NCBI RefSeq assembly: GCF_014653215.1
Contig: NZ_BNAI01000001.1
Span: forward strand, 1,017,012-1,081,011
Origin: Pseudolysinimonas yzui
GTDB taxonomy: Bacteria; Actinomycetota; Actinomycetes; Actinomycetales; Microbacteriaceae
Length of the DNA stretch: 64,000 nucleotides
Direction of reading: 5' to 3'
Of this stretch, positions 46,605 to 57,008 are shown in pieces. Made by a program: the position numbers and the translations under genes. The notes under the pieces were generated by a model. It had not been told where the DNA came from and made no database searches. It saw only the letters and a program-made list of their open reading frames with translations. Every line of letters begins with the position of its first letter. Position 1 is the stretch's first letter.

Positions 46605-49241
46605 TCACTCCCTGCCGGTCAGACTCCAAGCGTCCCCATCCGAGCCGCCGTCGTCATCAGGATACTCCGAGCCCGCGGCCCCGGCCGTCGCGGCGGGAGC
46701 CCCGCGCAGCCGGGCGAGTACCTCGGGAAGCTGCTCCGCGGTGACGAGCACGTCGCGGGCCTTCGACCCTTCGCTCGGGCCGACGATCTCGCGCGACTCG
46801 AGCAGATCCATCAGCCGCCCCGCCTTCGCGAAACCGACCCGCAGCTTCCGCTGCAGCATCGAGGTCGAGCCGAACTGCGTGTTGACGACCAGCTCGGCCG
46901 CCTGCAGCAGCACTTCGAGGTCGTCGCCGATGTCGGCATCCACTTCCTTGCGCTCGACGACCGCTTCGACGTCGGCACGGTACTCGGGCCGGGCCTGCGC
47001 GGTGACGTGGGCGACGACCGCGTGGATCTCGTCTTCGGTGACCCACGAGCTCTGCACGCGGATCGCCTTCGACGCGCCCATCGGCAGGAACAACCCGTCG
47101 CCCTGGCCGATCAGCTTGTCGGCGCCCGGCTGGTCGAGGATGACGCGGCTGTCGGTCATCGAGGAGACCGCGAACGCCAGTCGCGACGGCACGTTGGCCT
47201 TGATGAGCCCGGTGACGACGTCCACCGAGGGGCGCTGGGTGGCGAGCACGAGGTGGATTCCGGATGCCCGCGCGAGCTGGGTGATGCGCACGATCGAGTC
47301 CTCGACGTCGCGCGGCGCGACCATCATGAGGTCGGCGAGCTCGTCGACGACGACGAGCAGGTACGGGTAGGGCTGCAACTGCCGCTGCGACCCGACCGGC
47401 AGCACGATCTCGTTCGACAGCACGGCCCGGTTGAAGTCGTCGATGTGGCGGAACCCGAACGACGCGAGGTCGTCGTACCGCATGTCCATCTCTTTCACGA
47501 CCCAGGCGAGCGCTTCGGCCGCCTTCTTCGGGTTGGTGATGATGGGCGTGATGAGGTGCGGGACGCCCTGGTAGGCGGCGAGTTCGACGCGCTTGGGGTC
47601 GATGAGCACCATCCGCACCTCGGCGGGCTTCGCGCGCATGAGCACGCTCGTGATCATCGAGTTGATGAACGACGACTTGCCCGAGCCGGTGGAGCCGGCG
47701 ACGAGCAGGTGCGGCATCTTCGCGAGGTTGGCGACGACGAAGCCGCCCTCGACGTCTTTGCCGAGCCCGATCGTCATCGGGTGCTGCGAGCGCGCGGCGG
47801 CGCTGGAGCGCAGCACGTCGCCGAGGGTGACGATCTCGCGATCCTTGTTGGGGATCTCGACGCCGATCGCGCTCTTGCCGGGGATCGGCGACAGGATCTG
47901 CACCTCGTTCGACGCGACCGCGTACGACAGGTTCTTGGCGAGCGCGGTGACCCGCTCGACCTTGACCCCGGCGCCGAGTTCGATCTCGTAGCGGGTGACC
48001 GACGGGCCGCGGCTGAAGCCGGTGACCTTGGCGTCGACCTGGAACTGGGTGAGCACCTCGGTGATCGCGGCGATCGTCTCGTCGTTCGCGGGGGTGCGGG
48101 TCTTCGGCGGCGTGCCGGCCTGAAGGCTGGATGCCGCGGGCAGCCGGTAGGGACGGCGTTGCGCCGGCGGGCGGGGCGCGGCGATCTCGGGGTCGGGCAG
48201 CTCGGTGGCGACCGACTCCCCCGAGCCCGCCCCGAAGCCGTCGTCCTGCAGCCCCCGCGCGCGCTGGGGAACCTCGCCGGTGAAGCGGCGCACGGCATCC
48301 TCGGCCTTGTCGAGTTCGGCGAGCAGGTCGAACGGGTTGACCTCCGACGGCGGCACGATGACATCCGTCACGTGTTCGCGGGCGACCGGGGTGTCGAACG
48401 CCGGGTCGCCCGTGGAGTCCTTCTTGCGGCGCCACCACGGCATCGATGCCGGGTCTTCGGGCTCGAAACCGAGGTCGGTGAGCGAGCCGAGTTCGAGCTG
48501 GTCGGCGGGTGTCTTCGGCGCCCGCGTCGGCAACTCGGCGCCGAACAGATAGCTGTAGGCCTCGCCGAGGCGCGCGCCGATGCGGTTCGGCGGCGTCTTG
48601 GTGAGGATGAACAGCGAGAGCAGCATGAGGCCGCCGGCGAGGGGAACCGCGAGCCACGACGCGCCGATCGTGACGAACGGCTGGGCGACGATCCAGCCGA
48701 GCACGCCGCCGCCGTGCGCCATCGCGACGGCACCGTCGGCGGGTTGCGGTTGCCCGCCGAACAGGTGGCTGAGTCCGCTGACGCTGGTCAGCAGCAGCAC
48801 GAGCCCGATGCCGAGACGGCCGTTGTCGTGCACGCTCGACGGATGCCGGAACAGCCACACCGCGAACACCAGCATGATCACCGGCAGGGCGAACGCGACG
48901 CGCCCGAACAGGCCGCCGAAGGTGTAGGCGTCGAGGGCGATCGCGACCTCGTGCGTCGGGTTGAACCACTCGACGATCGCCCCGCCGATCGCCAGCACGA
49001 TCAGCAGGAACGGCACCCCGTCGCGACGCTCCTCGGGGGCGAGGGTCTCTTTGCCGAACAGTCGTGCGGCACCGCCGACGATGTGGGCGAGTCCCATCCA
49101 GAGGCTGGTCAGCGCACCGGGTTCCTCGGTCTTCGCCGGCGACTTGCCCTTCGGGTAGCGCTTCGTGGCCGCCGACGTGGTCGAGCGCGCGCGCGAGGTC
49201 GAACGCGCACGCGCGTTTGACGACCGGGTGCTCGTGGCCAT
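46605..49241 (-). CDS. ftsK: DNA translocase FtsK
   Basis: An 878-residue septal DNA pump. A basic Ser/Arg N-terminus (1-40) precedes four membrane helices (about 75-215), a 200-residue linker and the motor: Walker [10 protein letters not shown], Walker [15 protein letters not shown], and [13 protein letters not shown]. The C-terminal winged-helix gamma domain ([20 protein letters not shown]) reads polarity sequences. ATG at 49241 chosen from the Microbacteriaceae-like MATSTRSS start; ribosome site weak. Confidence 0.95.
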   Translation of the reverse strand: MATSTRSSNARARSTSRARSTTSAATKRYPKGKSPAKTEEPGALTSLWMGLAHIVGGAARLFGKETLAPEERRDGVPFLLIVLAIGGAIVEWFNPTHEVAIALDAYTFGGLFGRVAFALPVIMLVFAVWLFRHPSSVHDNGRLGIGLVLLLTSVSGLSHLFGGQPQPADGAVAMAHGGGVLGWIVAQPFVTIGASWLAVPLAGGLMLLSLFILTKTPPNRIGARLGEAYSYLFGAELPTRAPKTPADQLELGSLTDLGFEPEDPASMPWWRRKKDSTGDPAFDTPVAREHVTDVIVPPSEVNPFDLLAELDKAEDAVRRFTGEVPQRARGLQDDGFGAGSGESVATELPDPEIAAPRPPAQRRPYRLPAASSLQAGTPPKTRTPANDETIAAITEVLTQFQVDAKVTGFSRGPSVTRYEIELGAGVKVERVTALAKNLSYAVASNEVQILSPIPGKSAIGVEIPNKDREIVTLGDVLRSSAAARSQHPMTIGLGKDVEGGFVVANLAKMPHLLVAGSTGSGKSSFINSMITSVLMRAKPAEVRMVLIDPKRVELAAYQGVPHLITPIITNPKKAAEALAWVVKEMDMRYDDLASFGFRHIDDFNRAVLSNEIVLPVGSQRQLQPYPYLLVVVDELADLMMVAPRDVEDSIVRITQLARASGIHLVLATQRPSVDVVTGLIKANVPSRLAFAVSSMTDSRVILDQPGADKLIGQGDGLFLPMGASKAIRVQSSWVTEDEIHAVVAHVTAQARPEYRADVEAVVERKEVDADIGDDLEVLLQAAELVVNTQFGSTSMLQRKLRVGFAKAGRLMDLLESREIVGPSEGSKARDVLVTAEQLPEVLARLRGAPAATAGAAGSEYPDDDGGSDGDAWSLTGRE

Positions 49242-49296
49242 GCGGTCACGGTACCCGCGGGGCGCGCCCCCACCGGGGAGCGACACCCGCCTGGCC

Positions 49297-49980
49297 TTAC
49301 ACGTGACAGACGCCGAGGAGGTTCTCGCTCGCCGCCACTGAGAACGTGCCCCAGGAGGGCACCGACGCGTGGATGTAGACGACGGTGTCGTTGGGCCGGA
49401 ATCCCGCCCAATGCGACGCGTCCGCCGCGACCTCGATCTGGAGGGTGCCCACCGAGCCGGTGACGACGTAGATGTCGGTGAGAATCGCTGGGACGACGGC
49501 CGCACCCGGGTAAGCGGCCTCCACCGCGGCTCGACTGTCGCCGAAGCGGATGCCCTCGGTCGTCGGGATGTCGTTCGCGTTGAGGTCGATGCGGCTCATC
49601 GGTCCGCCCGGCCCGTCACTCGTCACCGAGAACGCGGTACCGGCGCCGTAGACGTTCGGGTCGGTCGAGGCGAACGACGGGTCGGCGTTCCAGACCCCCA
49701 GGCCGCCGCAGGCCGCCGCGTCGAAGGTCACCATCGCGAGGGTGGGGTCGGTCGTCGGCACCTCGCCGAGCGGCAGCTGTTCGAAGCCGTCGGGCCCGAG
49801 GGCGAGGTCGGCGAGCGCGGGCCGCGTCTCCGGCTCCGGGGTCGGGGTGACGGTCTCGGTCGGGGTCGCCGACCCGCTGTCGGTCGGCGTGGAACTGGGA
49901 GTCGCTCCGCCGGGTCCGCACGCCGCCAGGGCGACAGCGAAGGTGACGGCGAGCAGGGATGCCGGGATGACGCGCCTCAT
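49297..49980 (-). CDS. Secreted lipoprotein of unknown function
   Basis: A 227-residue protein with signal peptide and lipobox LAAC (lipidated Cys 21), a Thr/Pro/Ser-rich linker (about 24-52), and a globular domain of about 170 residues with two further Cys that could pair (AAACGGLG and LLGVCHV). No family is recognised. It begins the accessory block between ftsK and rnj. Confidence 0.7.
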   Translation of the reverse strand: MRRVIPASLLAVTFAVALAACGPGGATPSSTPTDSGSATPTETVTPTPEPETRPALADLALGPDGFEQLPLGEVPTTDPTLAMVTFDAAACGGLGVWNADPSFASTDPNVYGAGTAFSVTSDGPGGPMSRIDLNANDIPTTEGIRFGDSRAAVEAAYPGAAVVPAILTDIYVVTGSVGTLQIEVAADASHWAGFRPNDTVVYIHASVPSWGTFSVAASENLLGVCHV

Positions 49981-50029
49981 GCCCGCATCCTGGCAGTTCT
50001 GCCGCCCTTCGCGACAGAGGGAGTTTTCG

Positions 50030-51265
50030 TCAGTACCGGATCGCGTCGATCACCTTCACCCGCACGGCGACCAGGGCGGGCAGCAGGCCGGCGAGCGCGC
50101 CGACCAGGGTCGCGGCGCCCAGCCCGATGAGTGCCGCCTCGATCGGGAAGCCCGGGATGTCTTGGATGTAGAGAGCGAGGAGCGACTCGGTGAGCGGGTT
50201 GCGGATCAGCACGATCGCCAGCAGCACGCCCGCCAGACCCGCGACGAAGGTCGCGACGACGCTCTCCATCATCACCGAGAAGAACACCCGCCCCGCGGTG
50301 GCTCCGAACGCCCGGCGGATGCCGATCTCGCGGATGCGATGCCGCACCGACACGAGGGCGATGTTGAGCAGGCCCAAGGCGCCGAGGGCCATCACCAGGA
50401 TCGCGATGCCGGTGATGACGATCTTCGGGACGAGGAGCGGGTCGTCGACCTGCCATGCGAGGTAGTCCTGACGCTGCACGTCGACCTGCCAGCCCTCGCC
50501 GAGAGCGGCCGCGATGTCGCGCTGCAGGATCGGAAGCAGCTGATCTGCGGCCTCCGGCGGCACCCAGGCCTCGTAATTCGGCAGCTGCGGGTAGTTCGGA
50601 TCCTGGGGAGGCGCGAAGGCGTCGTAGTCGTCGTTCAGCATGTACGCCTGCAGGTACGTTCCGTCGAGGGACTGCTTCGGCGTGACGCCGATGATGATCG
50701 CATCGACGGTGCCCGTCGGGGTGACGATGCCGATCGTCGGATCGACCCGAAGGTCGGGTGACCCGAGTCGCTCCCAGATCTCCTCGCTCACCACGATCGC
50801 CGGGGCGAGCCGCAGAGCGTCGCGATCGGTGAACCAGGCGCCCTGCTTGAGCGAGATCCGGTGCATCGCCCCGTAAGGCTGGTCGACGCCGAAGGCCGAG
50901 ATCCCCATCACGCCGTCGGGGAACTGCACCGACAGACCGCCGTACATGGTGCGGTTCGTGTAGGTGACGCCGTAGCGCTCCATCGCCGTGGCGAAGGCGA
51001 CATCGAGGTCGGTCTTCGACGGCTGCTCCCCCGTGACCGGGTTGTACGCCCACACCGCCACCGTCGCGGGGCGACCGCTGCCGCGCTCGAAGCCCTCGAC
51101 CGTCGCCTGAGTCGCGATCGATCCGGCCGCGACGACGCCGGTGAGGGCCGTCACCGCGACACCGACCCCGATGAGGCTCAGCAGCACCTGGGTCTTGTGG
51201 ATGCGCAACTCGGCCCACGCCTCGACGACGGCCCCGACGAAGGCCGCCCACAGCCCGGCCTTCAC
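50030..51265 (-). CDS. MacB/FtsX-type ABC transporter permease
   Basis: A 411-residue protein with an N-terminal membrane helix (about 26-50), a large extracytoplasmic MacB-like domain (about 50-275) and three C-terminal helices. RHRIREIGIRRAFGAT is the conserved segment after helix 2. Such permeases act mechanically with an ATPase and an adaptor, exporting peptides, lipoproteins or drugs. GTG start overlapping the ATPase stop. Confidence 0.88.
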   Translation of the reverse strand: MKAGLWAAFVGAVVEAWAELRIHKTQVLLSLIGVGVAVTALTGVVAAGSIATQATVEGFERGSGRPATVAVWAYNPVTGEQPSKTDLDVAFATAMERYGVTYTNRTMYGGLSVQFPDGVMGISAFGVDQPYGAMHRISLKQGAWFTDRDALRLAPAIVVSEEIWERLGSPDLRVDPTIGIVTPTGTVDAIIIGVTPKQSLDGTYLQAYMLNDDYDAFAPPQDPNYPQLPNYEAWVPPEAADQLLPILQRDIAAALGEGWQVDVQRQDYLAWQVDDPLLVPKIVITGIAILVMALGALGLLNIALVSVRHRIREIGIRRAFGATAGRVFFSVMMESVVATFVAGLAGVLLAIVLIRNPLTESLLALYIQDIPGFPIEAALIGLGAATLVGALAGLLPALVAVRVKVIDAIRY

Positions 51266-51987
51266 AGCGTCGCTCCCGTCGCCGCGAGGCTGCGCACGTG
51301 GTCGGACGCGATCTCGTGCAGCACCCCGCCATCGAGGCGGTAGTGCCGGCTCGCCAGAGCGGCGACGTTCGGGTCGTGGGTGATGGTGATGAGCGCAGCC
51401 CCCGCTTGTTCGGCGGCGGAGTCGAGCAGCTCCATCACCGTCGCGCCGGTCTCGACGTCGAGGGCACCGGTCGGCTCGTCGGCGAGGATGAGGCGCGGGC
51501 CACGCACGAGCGCACGCGCGATCGCGACGCGCTGCTGCTCGCCTCCCGAGAGCTGGTCGGGAGTCGACGAGGCTCGGGCGCCCAGCCCGACGCGCTCGAG
51601 CATCTCGCGGGCGATCTTGTCGCGCTTCCAGAACTGGGTGCCGGTCGCGTAGAGCAGCGGGGTGACCACGTTCTCGAGTGCCGTGCGCCCGGGCAGCAGG
51701 TTGAACTGCTGGAAGATGAAGCCGACATCGCGACCCCGACGACGATCGCGCTCGCCGGCATCCAGCTCGTCGAGCGGGGTGCCGTCGAACTCGAGCCGAC
51801 CGCTCGTCGGCGTGTCGATGAGGCCCAGCAGGTTGAGCAACGTCGACTTTCCGCTACCCGACCGGCCGACGATGCTCACGTGATCACCGATCTCGAGACG
51901 CAGGTCGACGCCTCTGAGGATGTCGAGGCGCCCGCCGTCGGGAAGATCGATCGAGCGGGTCACGCCCTCCAGTTCGACGAAGGCCAT
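51262..51987 (-). CDS. MacB/LolD-type ABC transporter ATP-binding protein
   Basis: A 241-residue ATPase: Walker A GRSGSGKS, signature [15 protein letters not shown], Walker [13 protein letters not shown], and switch His in TITHDPNV. It starts 1 nt after the adaptor gene and pairs with the downstream permease. Substrate unknown. Confidence 0.92.
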   Translation of the reverse strand: MAFVELEGVTRSIDLPDGGRLDILRGVDLRLEIGDHVSIVGRSGSGKSTLLNLLGLIDTPTSGRLEFDGTPLDELDAGERDRRRGRDVGFIFQQFNLLPGRTALENVVTPLLYATGTQFWKRDKIAREMLERVGLGARASSTPDQLSGGEQQRVAIARALVRGPRLILADEPTGALDVETGATVMELLDSAAEQAGAALITITHDPNVAALASRHYRLDGGVLHEIASDHVRSLAATGATL

Positions 51988-51988
51988 C

Positions 51989-52975
51989 TCAGCCGCCGTT
52001 GCCGTAGATCACGACGCCGCCGTCGGTGGGCATCCCCGGGTCTCCCGCGGGGGCCCCGGGAACGAACTGCATGACCAGCTCGCCCTCCTCGAGGCCGTCG
52101 ACGATCTCGACGTTGATGCCGTCGGAGAGCCCGAGGGTCACCGGGCGTTCCTCGGTCTCCCCGGTCTCGGGGTCGATCACGACGTAGACGACGCCCGACT
52201 CCGCCGAGCCGAGCACCGCGGTCACCGGAACGACGAGCACGTTCTCGGCGACTCCCGCCGAGATCGTGAGCTGGGCGACGAGATCGGGGAAGACGGTGAC
52301 ATCCGCGGGGACGACGCACCGTGCCGTGGTGCCCGAACCCGCGTTCGGGTCGCCGGTGCCCGGGTCTTCGCCGGAGCCGCTCGAGGCGCCCGCGAGCGGA
52401 GTCGTGACGGTCAACCCGGTGCAGGTGAACGGAGCCGGCCCTCCGGTGACCGTGACGGTGGCTTCCGTCGGTGCGGAGGTGAGGCGGTACCGGTCGGTGG
52501 GCTGCACCGAGGCGGTGACGTAGAAGCCGGGCGGGGCGATCTGGGCGATCGCGGTGCCCGCGGTGGTCTGTTGGTTCGGCACGATGCTCAGGGCCGAGAT
52601 GGTGCCCGCGACGGGAGCGGCGATCCCCACGGTGACGGTGCGCCCCGCGGCGTTGAACCCCTTCACGATGCCGATCTGCTGTCCTGCTGCCACGACTGAG
52701 CCGACCCCGACCTCGACGCTGGTGATGGTGCCGTCGAGCGGCGCCTTGACGGGCACCGCGTCGTCGGCCTTGACTGTGCCGCTCAAGACGACATCGTTGC
52801 TGACCGTGCCGATCATGACCGGCACCTGCGGGTCGACGAACCCACCGGTCGGCTCCTCGGCGCCGACCCCGGCGACCGAGGTTCCGAAGAATGCGAGCTT
52901 GATCAGCGCGACGGCGATCGCCGTTGCGACGACGAGTCCGATGATCGGAAAGACCCATTTGCGGGCTACGGACAC
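51989..52975 (-). CDS. Membrane-fusion-like periplasmic adaptor subunit
   Basis: A 328-residue protein with one N-terminal membrane anchor (about 8-30), a biotinyl-lipoyl-like hairpin domain (VPVKAPLDGTITSVEVGVGS and GIAAPVAGTISALSIVPNQQ) and a C-terminal beta domain with EGELVMQFVPG. GTG start with GGAG 6 nt upstream. Adaptors of this family work with MacB-type permeases; here there is no outer membrane, so it likely gates or receives substrate outside the membrane. First gene of a three-gene operon. Confidence 0.82.
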   Translation of the reverse strand: MSVARKWVFPIIGLVVATAIAVALIKLAFFGTSVAGVGAEEPTGGFVDPQVPVMIGTVSNDVVLSGTVKADDAVPVKAPLDGTITSVEVGVGSVVAAGQQIGIVKGFNAAGRTVTVGIAAPVAGTISALSIVPNQQTTAGTAIAQIAPPGFYVTASVQPTDRYRLTSAPTEATVTVTGGPAPFTCTGLTVTTPLAGASSGSGEDPGTGDPNAGSGTTARCVVPADVTVFPDLVAQLTISAGVAENVLVVPVTAVLGSAESGVVYVVIDPETGETEERPVTLGLSDGINVEIVDGLEEGELVMQFVPGAPAGDPGMPTDGGVVIYGNGG

Positions 52976-53177
52976 GGCGCACTCCAATCACACGGGTGCC
53001 GCGCCCCTGAGACACGGCTCACCTCATCGAACCAGCGCAGGCGGTCGAACGCATCCCAACCATTCGGCCGGGTCGAACGTCTGCTTCCTGGACTCTAAGG
53101 GCGCGTTCCGCCTGACCGGCTCATTCTCGAGGATGAGTCGCGCTCGACAGGCGCATGATATTTCGCGTTAGTTCGTA

Positions 53178-53207
53178 TTGACATGAAATGGTGTCCCGAC
53201 CTAACGT
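53178..53207 (+). promoter_or_regulatory. Promoter of the TetR gene, leaderless
   Basis: A consensus -35 TTGACA (53178-53183), an 18-nt spacer and -10 TAACGT (53202-53207). The predicted start of transcription coincides with the ATG at 53214. The 225 nt between the adaptor gene and this gene hold no coding sequence I can support. Confidence 0.65.
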
Positions 53208-53213
53208 GTGCGC

Positions 53214-53813
53214 ATGACCTCCACCCGCGGCTATCGGATGTCGGCCCGTGCGACGAGCGCGGCGCAGACCCGGGACCGCATCCTGCGCGCCGTCATCGAC
53301 GCGGCACAGGAGAAGCTCACCCTCGAGATCAGGCTCGACGACGTCGCGCGGCGCGCAGAGACCACCGTGCAGACGGTGCTGCGGCACTTCGGCTCCCGGG
53401 AGAAGCTGCTCGACGCGGCGATCGTCGCCGGAGCGGCCGACATCGCCGCCGAACGCGCGGTCGACAGCGGCGACATCGATTCCGGATTCCGCCGACTGCT
53501 CGACCACTACGAGTCCCGTGGCGACTTCGTGACCCGGATGGTCGCTCAGGAAGACGCGGATGCCCGCATCCGCTCCATCACCGAACAGGGGCGACGCCAG
53601 CACCGCGACTGGGTCGCCGGGCTGTTCGCCGCCGACCTCGCGAAGCGCCCCGAGCCCGCACGGACGGCGCTCCACGACCTCCTCGTCGTCACCACCGATC
53701 TCGCGACCTGGCGCCTGCTCCGGCGCGATCGTGGGCTCGACCGCGACACGACCGAGGCGCGGATGCGCGCCCTGACCGCCGCCGTGCTGGCGGCACCCGA
53801 CCCTAGGGAGTGA
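53214..53813 (+). CDS. TetR/AcrR family transcriptional regulator
   Basis: A 199-residue regulator with an N-terminal helix-turn-helix (about 13-58: RILRAVIDAAQEKL, IRLDDVARRAETTVQTVLRHFGSREKLL) and a helical ligand domain. It directly precedes and overlaps a glycosyltransferase gene, and diverges from the MacB-type operon; it may control either. A GTG 6 nt earlier is less likely given the promoter spacing. Confidence 0.88.
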   Translation: MTSTRGYRMSARATSAAQTRDRILRAVIDAAQEKLTLEIRLDDVARRAETTVQTVLRHFGSREKLLDAAIVAGAADIAAERAVDSGDIDSGFRRLLDHYESRGDFVTRMVAQEDADARIRSITEQGRRQHRDWVAGLFAADLAKRPEPARTALHDLLVVTTDLATWRLLRRDRGLDRDTTEARMRALTAAVLAAPDPRE

Positions 53814-53815
53814 CG

Positions 53816-54895
53816 ATGAGAATGCTGGTTGCGACCTTCGATGCCGGCGGCAACATGCCCCCGATGTCGGCCATCGCCCGCGAACTCGCCGAGCGCGGGC
53901 ACGACGTCACGATGCTGCTCGAACCCCACCAGACGGCGCCCGGGCTCGAGGCGCGGCCCTATGCCACGCCCTTCCGCCCGCGCCGACCCCGCAGCCAGCT
54001 CGGTGCCGCGATCGGACTCTCCCGGGTGTTCGCCGATCGTCGGCTGGCGGCCGAGATCCTCGAACTCGCACGGCGCGAAGAGGCGGATGCCGTCGTCGTC
54101 GACTGTCTGCTCGTCGCGACCGTGAACACACTGGCGGCGGCCGGCATCCGCACGATCAGCGTCGTGCACACCCCGTGGTCGTTCCTGCGCGACGCCGCGC
54201 GCGGGCCGTTCGGCGTGATCATCCGGCTGCTCGGCGGGGGCGATGCCGCGGCATCCCTCGACGCCCCCGAAGCCGTGCTGGTGACGTCGGCCCGCGAACT
54301 CGACGGCGACGCCGCGATGCCCGAGCACGTGCACCACGTCGGCCCGGTGGATCGCCTGCCGCACCCCGGCACCCCGGCTGCGGGAGCGCCGCTCGTCGTG
54401 GTCAGCCTCAGCACGACGCCCAACCCCGGGCAGGAACGCACCCTGCAGGCGATCGCCGACGCGCTCGGCGAGCTGCCGGTGCGGGGCCTGCTCTCGGGCG
54501 GTGGGCTCGTCGAGACCACCGCCCTGCGACTCCCCGACAACGTCGACGCCGCGCCGTGGATCGACCACGATGCGGTCCTCCCGACCGCGGCGCTCCTCGT
54601 CGGCCACGGCGGGCACGGAACAACCGTGCGCGCCCTCGCCGCCGGAGTGCCGGTGCTCGCGTTGCCGGTGAATCCGCTCGGCGACCAGCCCGGAATCGCG
54701 AAGGCCCTCGCGCGACTCGGGATCGGATCCCGCCTGTCCCGTTCGGCATCGCCGGCCCGGATCCGACGCGAGATCCAGCGACTGCTCGGCGACGCCGCGA
54801 CCCGACAGCGAGTCGCCACTTTCGGCGCGCGACTCCATCACGCACGAGTGGCGTCGGCCACGGAGATCATCGAAGGCGTCGCCGCGGCGCGATAG
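53816..54895 (+). CDS. Glycosyltransferase of the UGT/GT1-like type
   Basis: A 359-residue GT-B fold enzyme. The N-domain begins MLVATFDAGGNMPPM; the C-domain holds the nucleotide-sugar loop GHGGHGTTVRALAAGVPVLALP and the following DQPGIA. Relatives glycosylate macrolides, sterols or other lipophilic acceptors. ATG at 53816 with AGGGAG 5 nt upstream is preferred to the GTG at 53810 that overlaps the TetR stop. Pairing with TetR suggests induction by an acceptor or drug (inference). Confidence 0.82.
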   Translation: MRMLVATFDAGGNMPPMSAIARELAERGHDVTMLLEPHQTAPGLEARPYATPFRPRRPRSQLGAAIGLSRVFADRRLAAEILELARREEADAVVVDCLLVATVNTLAAAGIRTISVVHTPWSFLRDAARGPFGVIIRLLGGGDAAASLDAPEAVLVTSARELDGDAAMPEHVHHVGPVDRLPHPGTPAAGAPLVVVSLSTTPNPGQERTLQAIADALGELPVRGLLSGGGLVETTALRLPDNVDAAPWIDHDAVLPTAALLVGHGGHGTTVRALAAGVPVLALPVNPLGDQPGIAKALARLGIGSRLSRSASPARIRREIQRLLGDAATRQRVATFGARLHHARVASATEIIEGVAAAR

Positions 54896-54945
54896 CCGCG
54901 CGGCGGGCTCTTGCACCACGCGACCGGACGGCGAGATCATCCCCC

Positions 54946-55335
54946 ATGGCACTCATCTGGTTCCGCATCGCGGCAGGGGTGGTCGCGTTCCTCGCGCTCG
55001 GCTTCGGGATCCCCGGAGTGATCGGCGCCGTCCACTACCTGCGCGTCGGGGAGGTGTGGCGTCTCTGGGGCTTCCCGACCTATGGGCCCGGGATGTTCGA
55101 GAAGTGGGGCGTGCCGTTCGGTGCGACGCTGCTCGTCGCGTTCAGCGCCGTGTGCGCCCTCGCCCTCGGGTCGGCGGTGCTGCTGTGGCTGCCCGGCACC
55201 GCCGTGGTCGGGGCGATCGCCGCGCTCGTGCTGCTCCTTGCGCAGGCGGTGTTCTGGATCGGGTTCGAGCTGCCGTTCGGTCCGCCGCTGGGGATCGCCG
55301 CCGTCGTGCTGACCGTGCTCGGCCTCGCCGGCTAG
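54946..55335 (+). CDS. Small membrane protein
   Basis: A 129-residue protein with four hydrophobic segments (about 4-28, 55-75, 79-100 and 107-127) and a loop WRLWGFPTYGPGMFEKWGVP between the first two. No family recognised. The ATG lacks a clear ribosome site; GATCAT ending 5 nt upstream might act as a -10. It overlaps the convergent rnj gene by 4 nt. Confidence 0.7.
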   Translation: MALIWFRIAAGVVAFLALGFGIPGVIGAVHYLRVGEVWRLWGFPTYGPGMFEKWGVPFGATLLVAFSAVCALALGSAVLLWLPGTAVVGAIAALVLLLAQAVFWIGFELPFGPPLGIAAVVLTVLGLAG

Positions 55336-57008
55336 GCCTCGATGACGACCGGGATGATCATCGGGCGGCGGCGGTGCTGGGTGTTCACCCAGCGGCCGAC
55401 GGTGCGGCGCACGATCTGCTGGTAGCCGTGCTGGTCGCGCGTTCCGCTCTCCGCCGCCTCGATGAGGGCCTTCACGATCTGCGGGCGTACCCCGTCGAAC
55501 ACGGAGTCGTCTTCGGCGAAGCCCCGAGCCTGGATCTCGGGACCGACGATGATCTTGCCGGTCTGCACGTCGATCGCGATGAAGATCGAGATGAAGCCCT
55601 CCTCGGCGAGGATGCGGCGGTCTTTGAGGTCGGCATCCGTGATCTCGCCGACCGTCGAGCCATCGACGTAGACGAACCCGATGTCGAGCTGGCCGGTGAC
55701 CTTGGCGACGCCGTCTTTGAGGTCGACGACGATACCGTTCTCGCCGATGATCGCGCGCGACGGCTTCACACCCGTCTCGATCGCCAGGTCGGCGGCGGCA
55801 CGCAGGTGCCGGGCCTCGCCGTGCACCGGCAGCACGTTGCGCGGCTTGATGATGTTGAAGCAGTAGAGCAGCTCGCCGGCGGCCGCGTGCCCCGAGGTGT
55901 GCACCTTGGCGTTGCCCTTGTGCACGACGTTGGCGCCGAGCTTGGTGAGCCCGTTGATGACCCGGAAGACCGCGTTCTCGTTCCCCGGAATGAGGCTCGA
56001 CGCGAGGATGACGGTGTCACCCTCGCCGACCTCGATCTGATGATCCTGGTTCGACATGCGGGCCAGCACCGCCATCGGCTCGCCCTGCGACCCGGTGCTC
56101 ATGAACACGACGCGGTCGTCGGGCATGTTGAGGGCGGTCTTCAGGTCGACGATGATGCCGTCCGGCACGTCGAGGTAGCCGAGGTCGGCGGCGATGCCCA
56201 TGTTGCGCACCATCGAGCGCCCCACGAAGGCGACGTGCCGCTCGTTGGCGACCGCGGCATCCAGCACTTGCTGAACGCGGTGCACGTGCGACGAGAACGA
56301 CGCGACGATGACGCGCTTCTTCGCCCGCGAGATGACGTGGTCGAGCACCGGGCCGATGTCGCGCTCGAGCGGGGTGAAGCCCGGCACGTCGGCGTTGGTC
56401 GAGTCGGGGAGGAAGAGGTCGACCCCCTCCTCGCCGAGACGGGCGAACGCACGCAGGTCGGTGATGCGGCCGTCGAGCGGCAGCTGGTCCATCTTGAAGT
56501 CGCCCGTGTGCAGCACGAGGCCGGCGGGAGTGCGGATGGCGACGGCGAGCGCATCGGGGATCGAGTGGTTGACGGCGACGAACTCGAGCTCGAACGGCCC
56601 GAACCGGTCGATCTGGTCGGCCTTCACCTCGCGCGTCTGCGGCGCGATCTTGTGCTCCTTGAGCTTCGCCTCGACGAGCGCGAGCGTGAGTCGCGACCCC
56701 ATCAGCGGGATGTCGCGGCGCAGCCTCAACAGGTACGGAACGGCGCCGATGTGGTCTTCGTGACCGTGGGTGAGCACGACGCCGACGATGTCGTCGAGCC
56801 GGTCACGGATCGGGGCGAAGTCGGGCAGGATCAGGTCGACCCCGGGCTGGTGCTCCTCGGGGAACAGCACGCCGCAGTCCACGACGAGGAGGCTGCCCTC
56901 GTATTCGTAGATCGTCATGTTGCGACCGATCTCGCCGAGCCCGCCGAGCGGGAACACCCGGAGGGTGCCGTCGGCGAGTATCGGCGGGTCGAACAGGTCG
57001 TCGGCCAT
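55332..57008 (-). CDS. rnj: Ribonuclease J
   Basis: A 558-residue metallo-beta-lactamase/beta-CASP nuclease for mRNA decay and rRNA maturation. The zinc motif THGHEDH lies at 80-86; further sites are TGDFKMD and the beta-CASP SSHVHRVQQV, VFMSTGSQGEP and SGHAAAGEL segments. ATG shares one base with the dapA stop (TGATG), a conserved actinobacterial pairing. Confidence 0.96.
   Translation of the reverse strand: MADDLFDPPILADGTLRVFPLGGLGEIGRNMTIYEYEGSLLVVDCGVLFPEEHQPGVDLILPDFAPIRDRLDDIVGVVLTHGHEDHIGAVPYLLRLRRDIPLMGSRLTLALVEAKLKEHKIAPQTREVKADQIDRFGPFELEFVAVNHSIPDALAVAIRTPAGLVLHTGDFKMDQLPLDGRITDLRAFARLGEEGVDLFLPDSTNADVPGFTPLERDIGPVLDHVISRAKKRVIVASFSSHVHRVQQVLDAAVANERHVAFVGRSMVRNMGIAADLGYLDVPDGIIVDLKTALNMPDDRVVFMSTGSQGEPMAVLARMSNQDHQIEVGEGDTVILASSLIPGNENAVFRVINGLTKLGANVVHKGNAKVHTSGHAAAGELLYCFNIIKPRNVLPVHGEARHLRAAADLAIETGVKPSRAIIGENGIVVDLKDGVAKVTGQLDIGFVYVDGSTVGEITDADLKDRRILAEEGFISIFIAIDVQTGKIIVGPEIQARGFAEDDSVFDGVRPQIVKALIEAAESGTRDQHGYQQIVRRTVGRWVNTQHRRRPMIIPVVIEA

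Noticed and set aside
47007-49220. A 737-codon open frame opposite ftsK, and a similar 864-codon frame at 55056-57650 opposite rnj and dapA
   Set aside because: They are Arg/Asp/His/Gly-rich antisense shadows of well-conserved genes, a normal effect of strong GC third-position bias.
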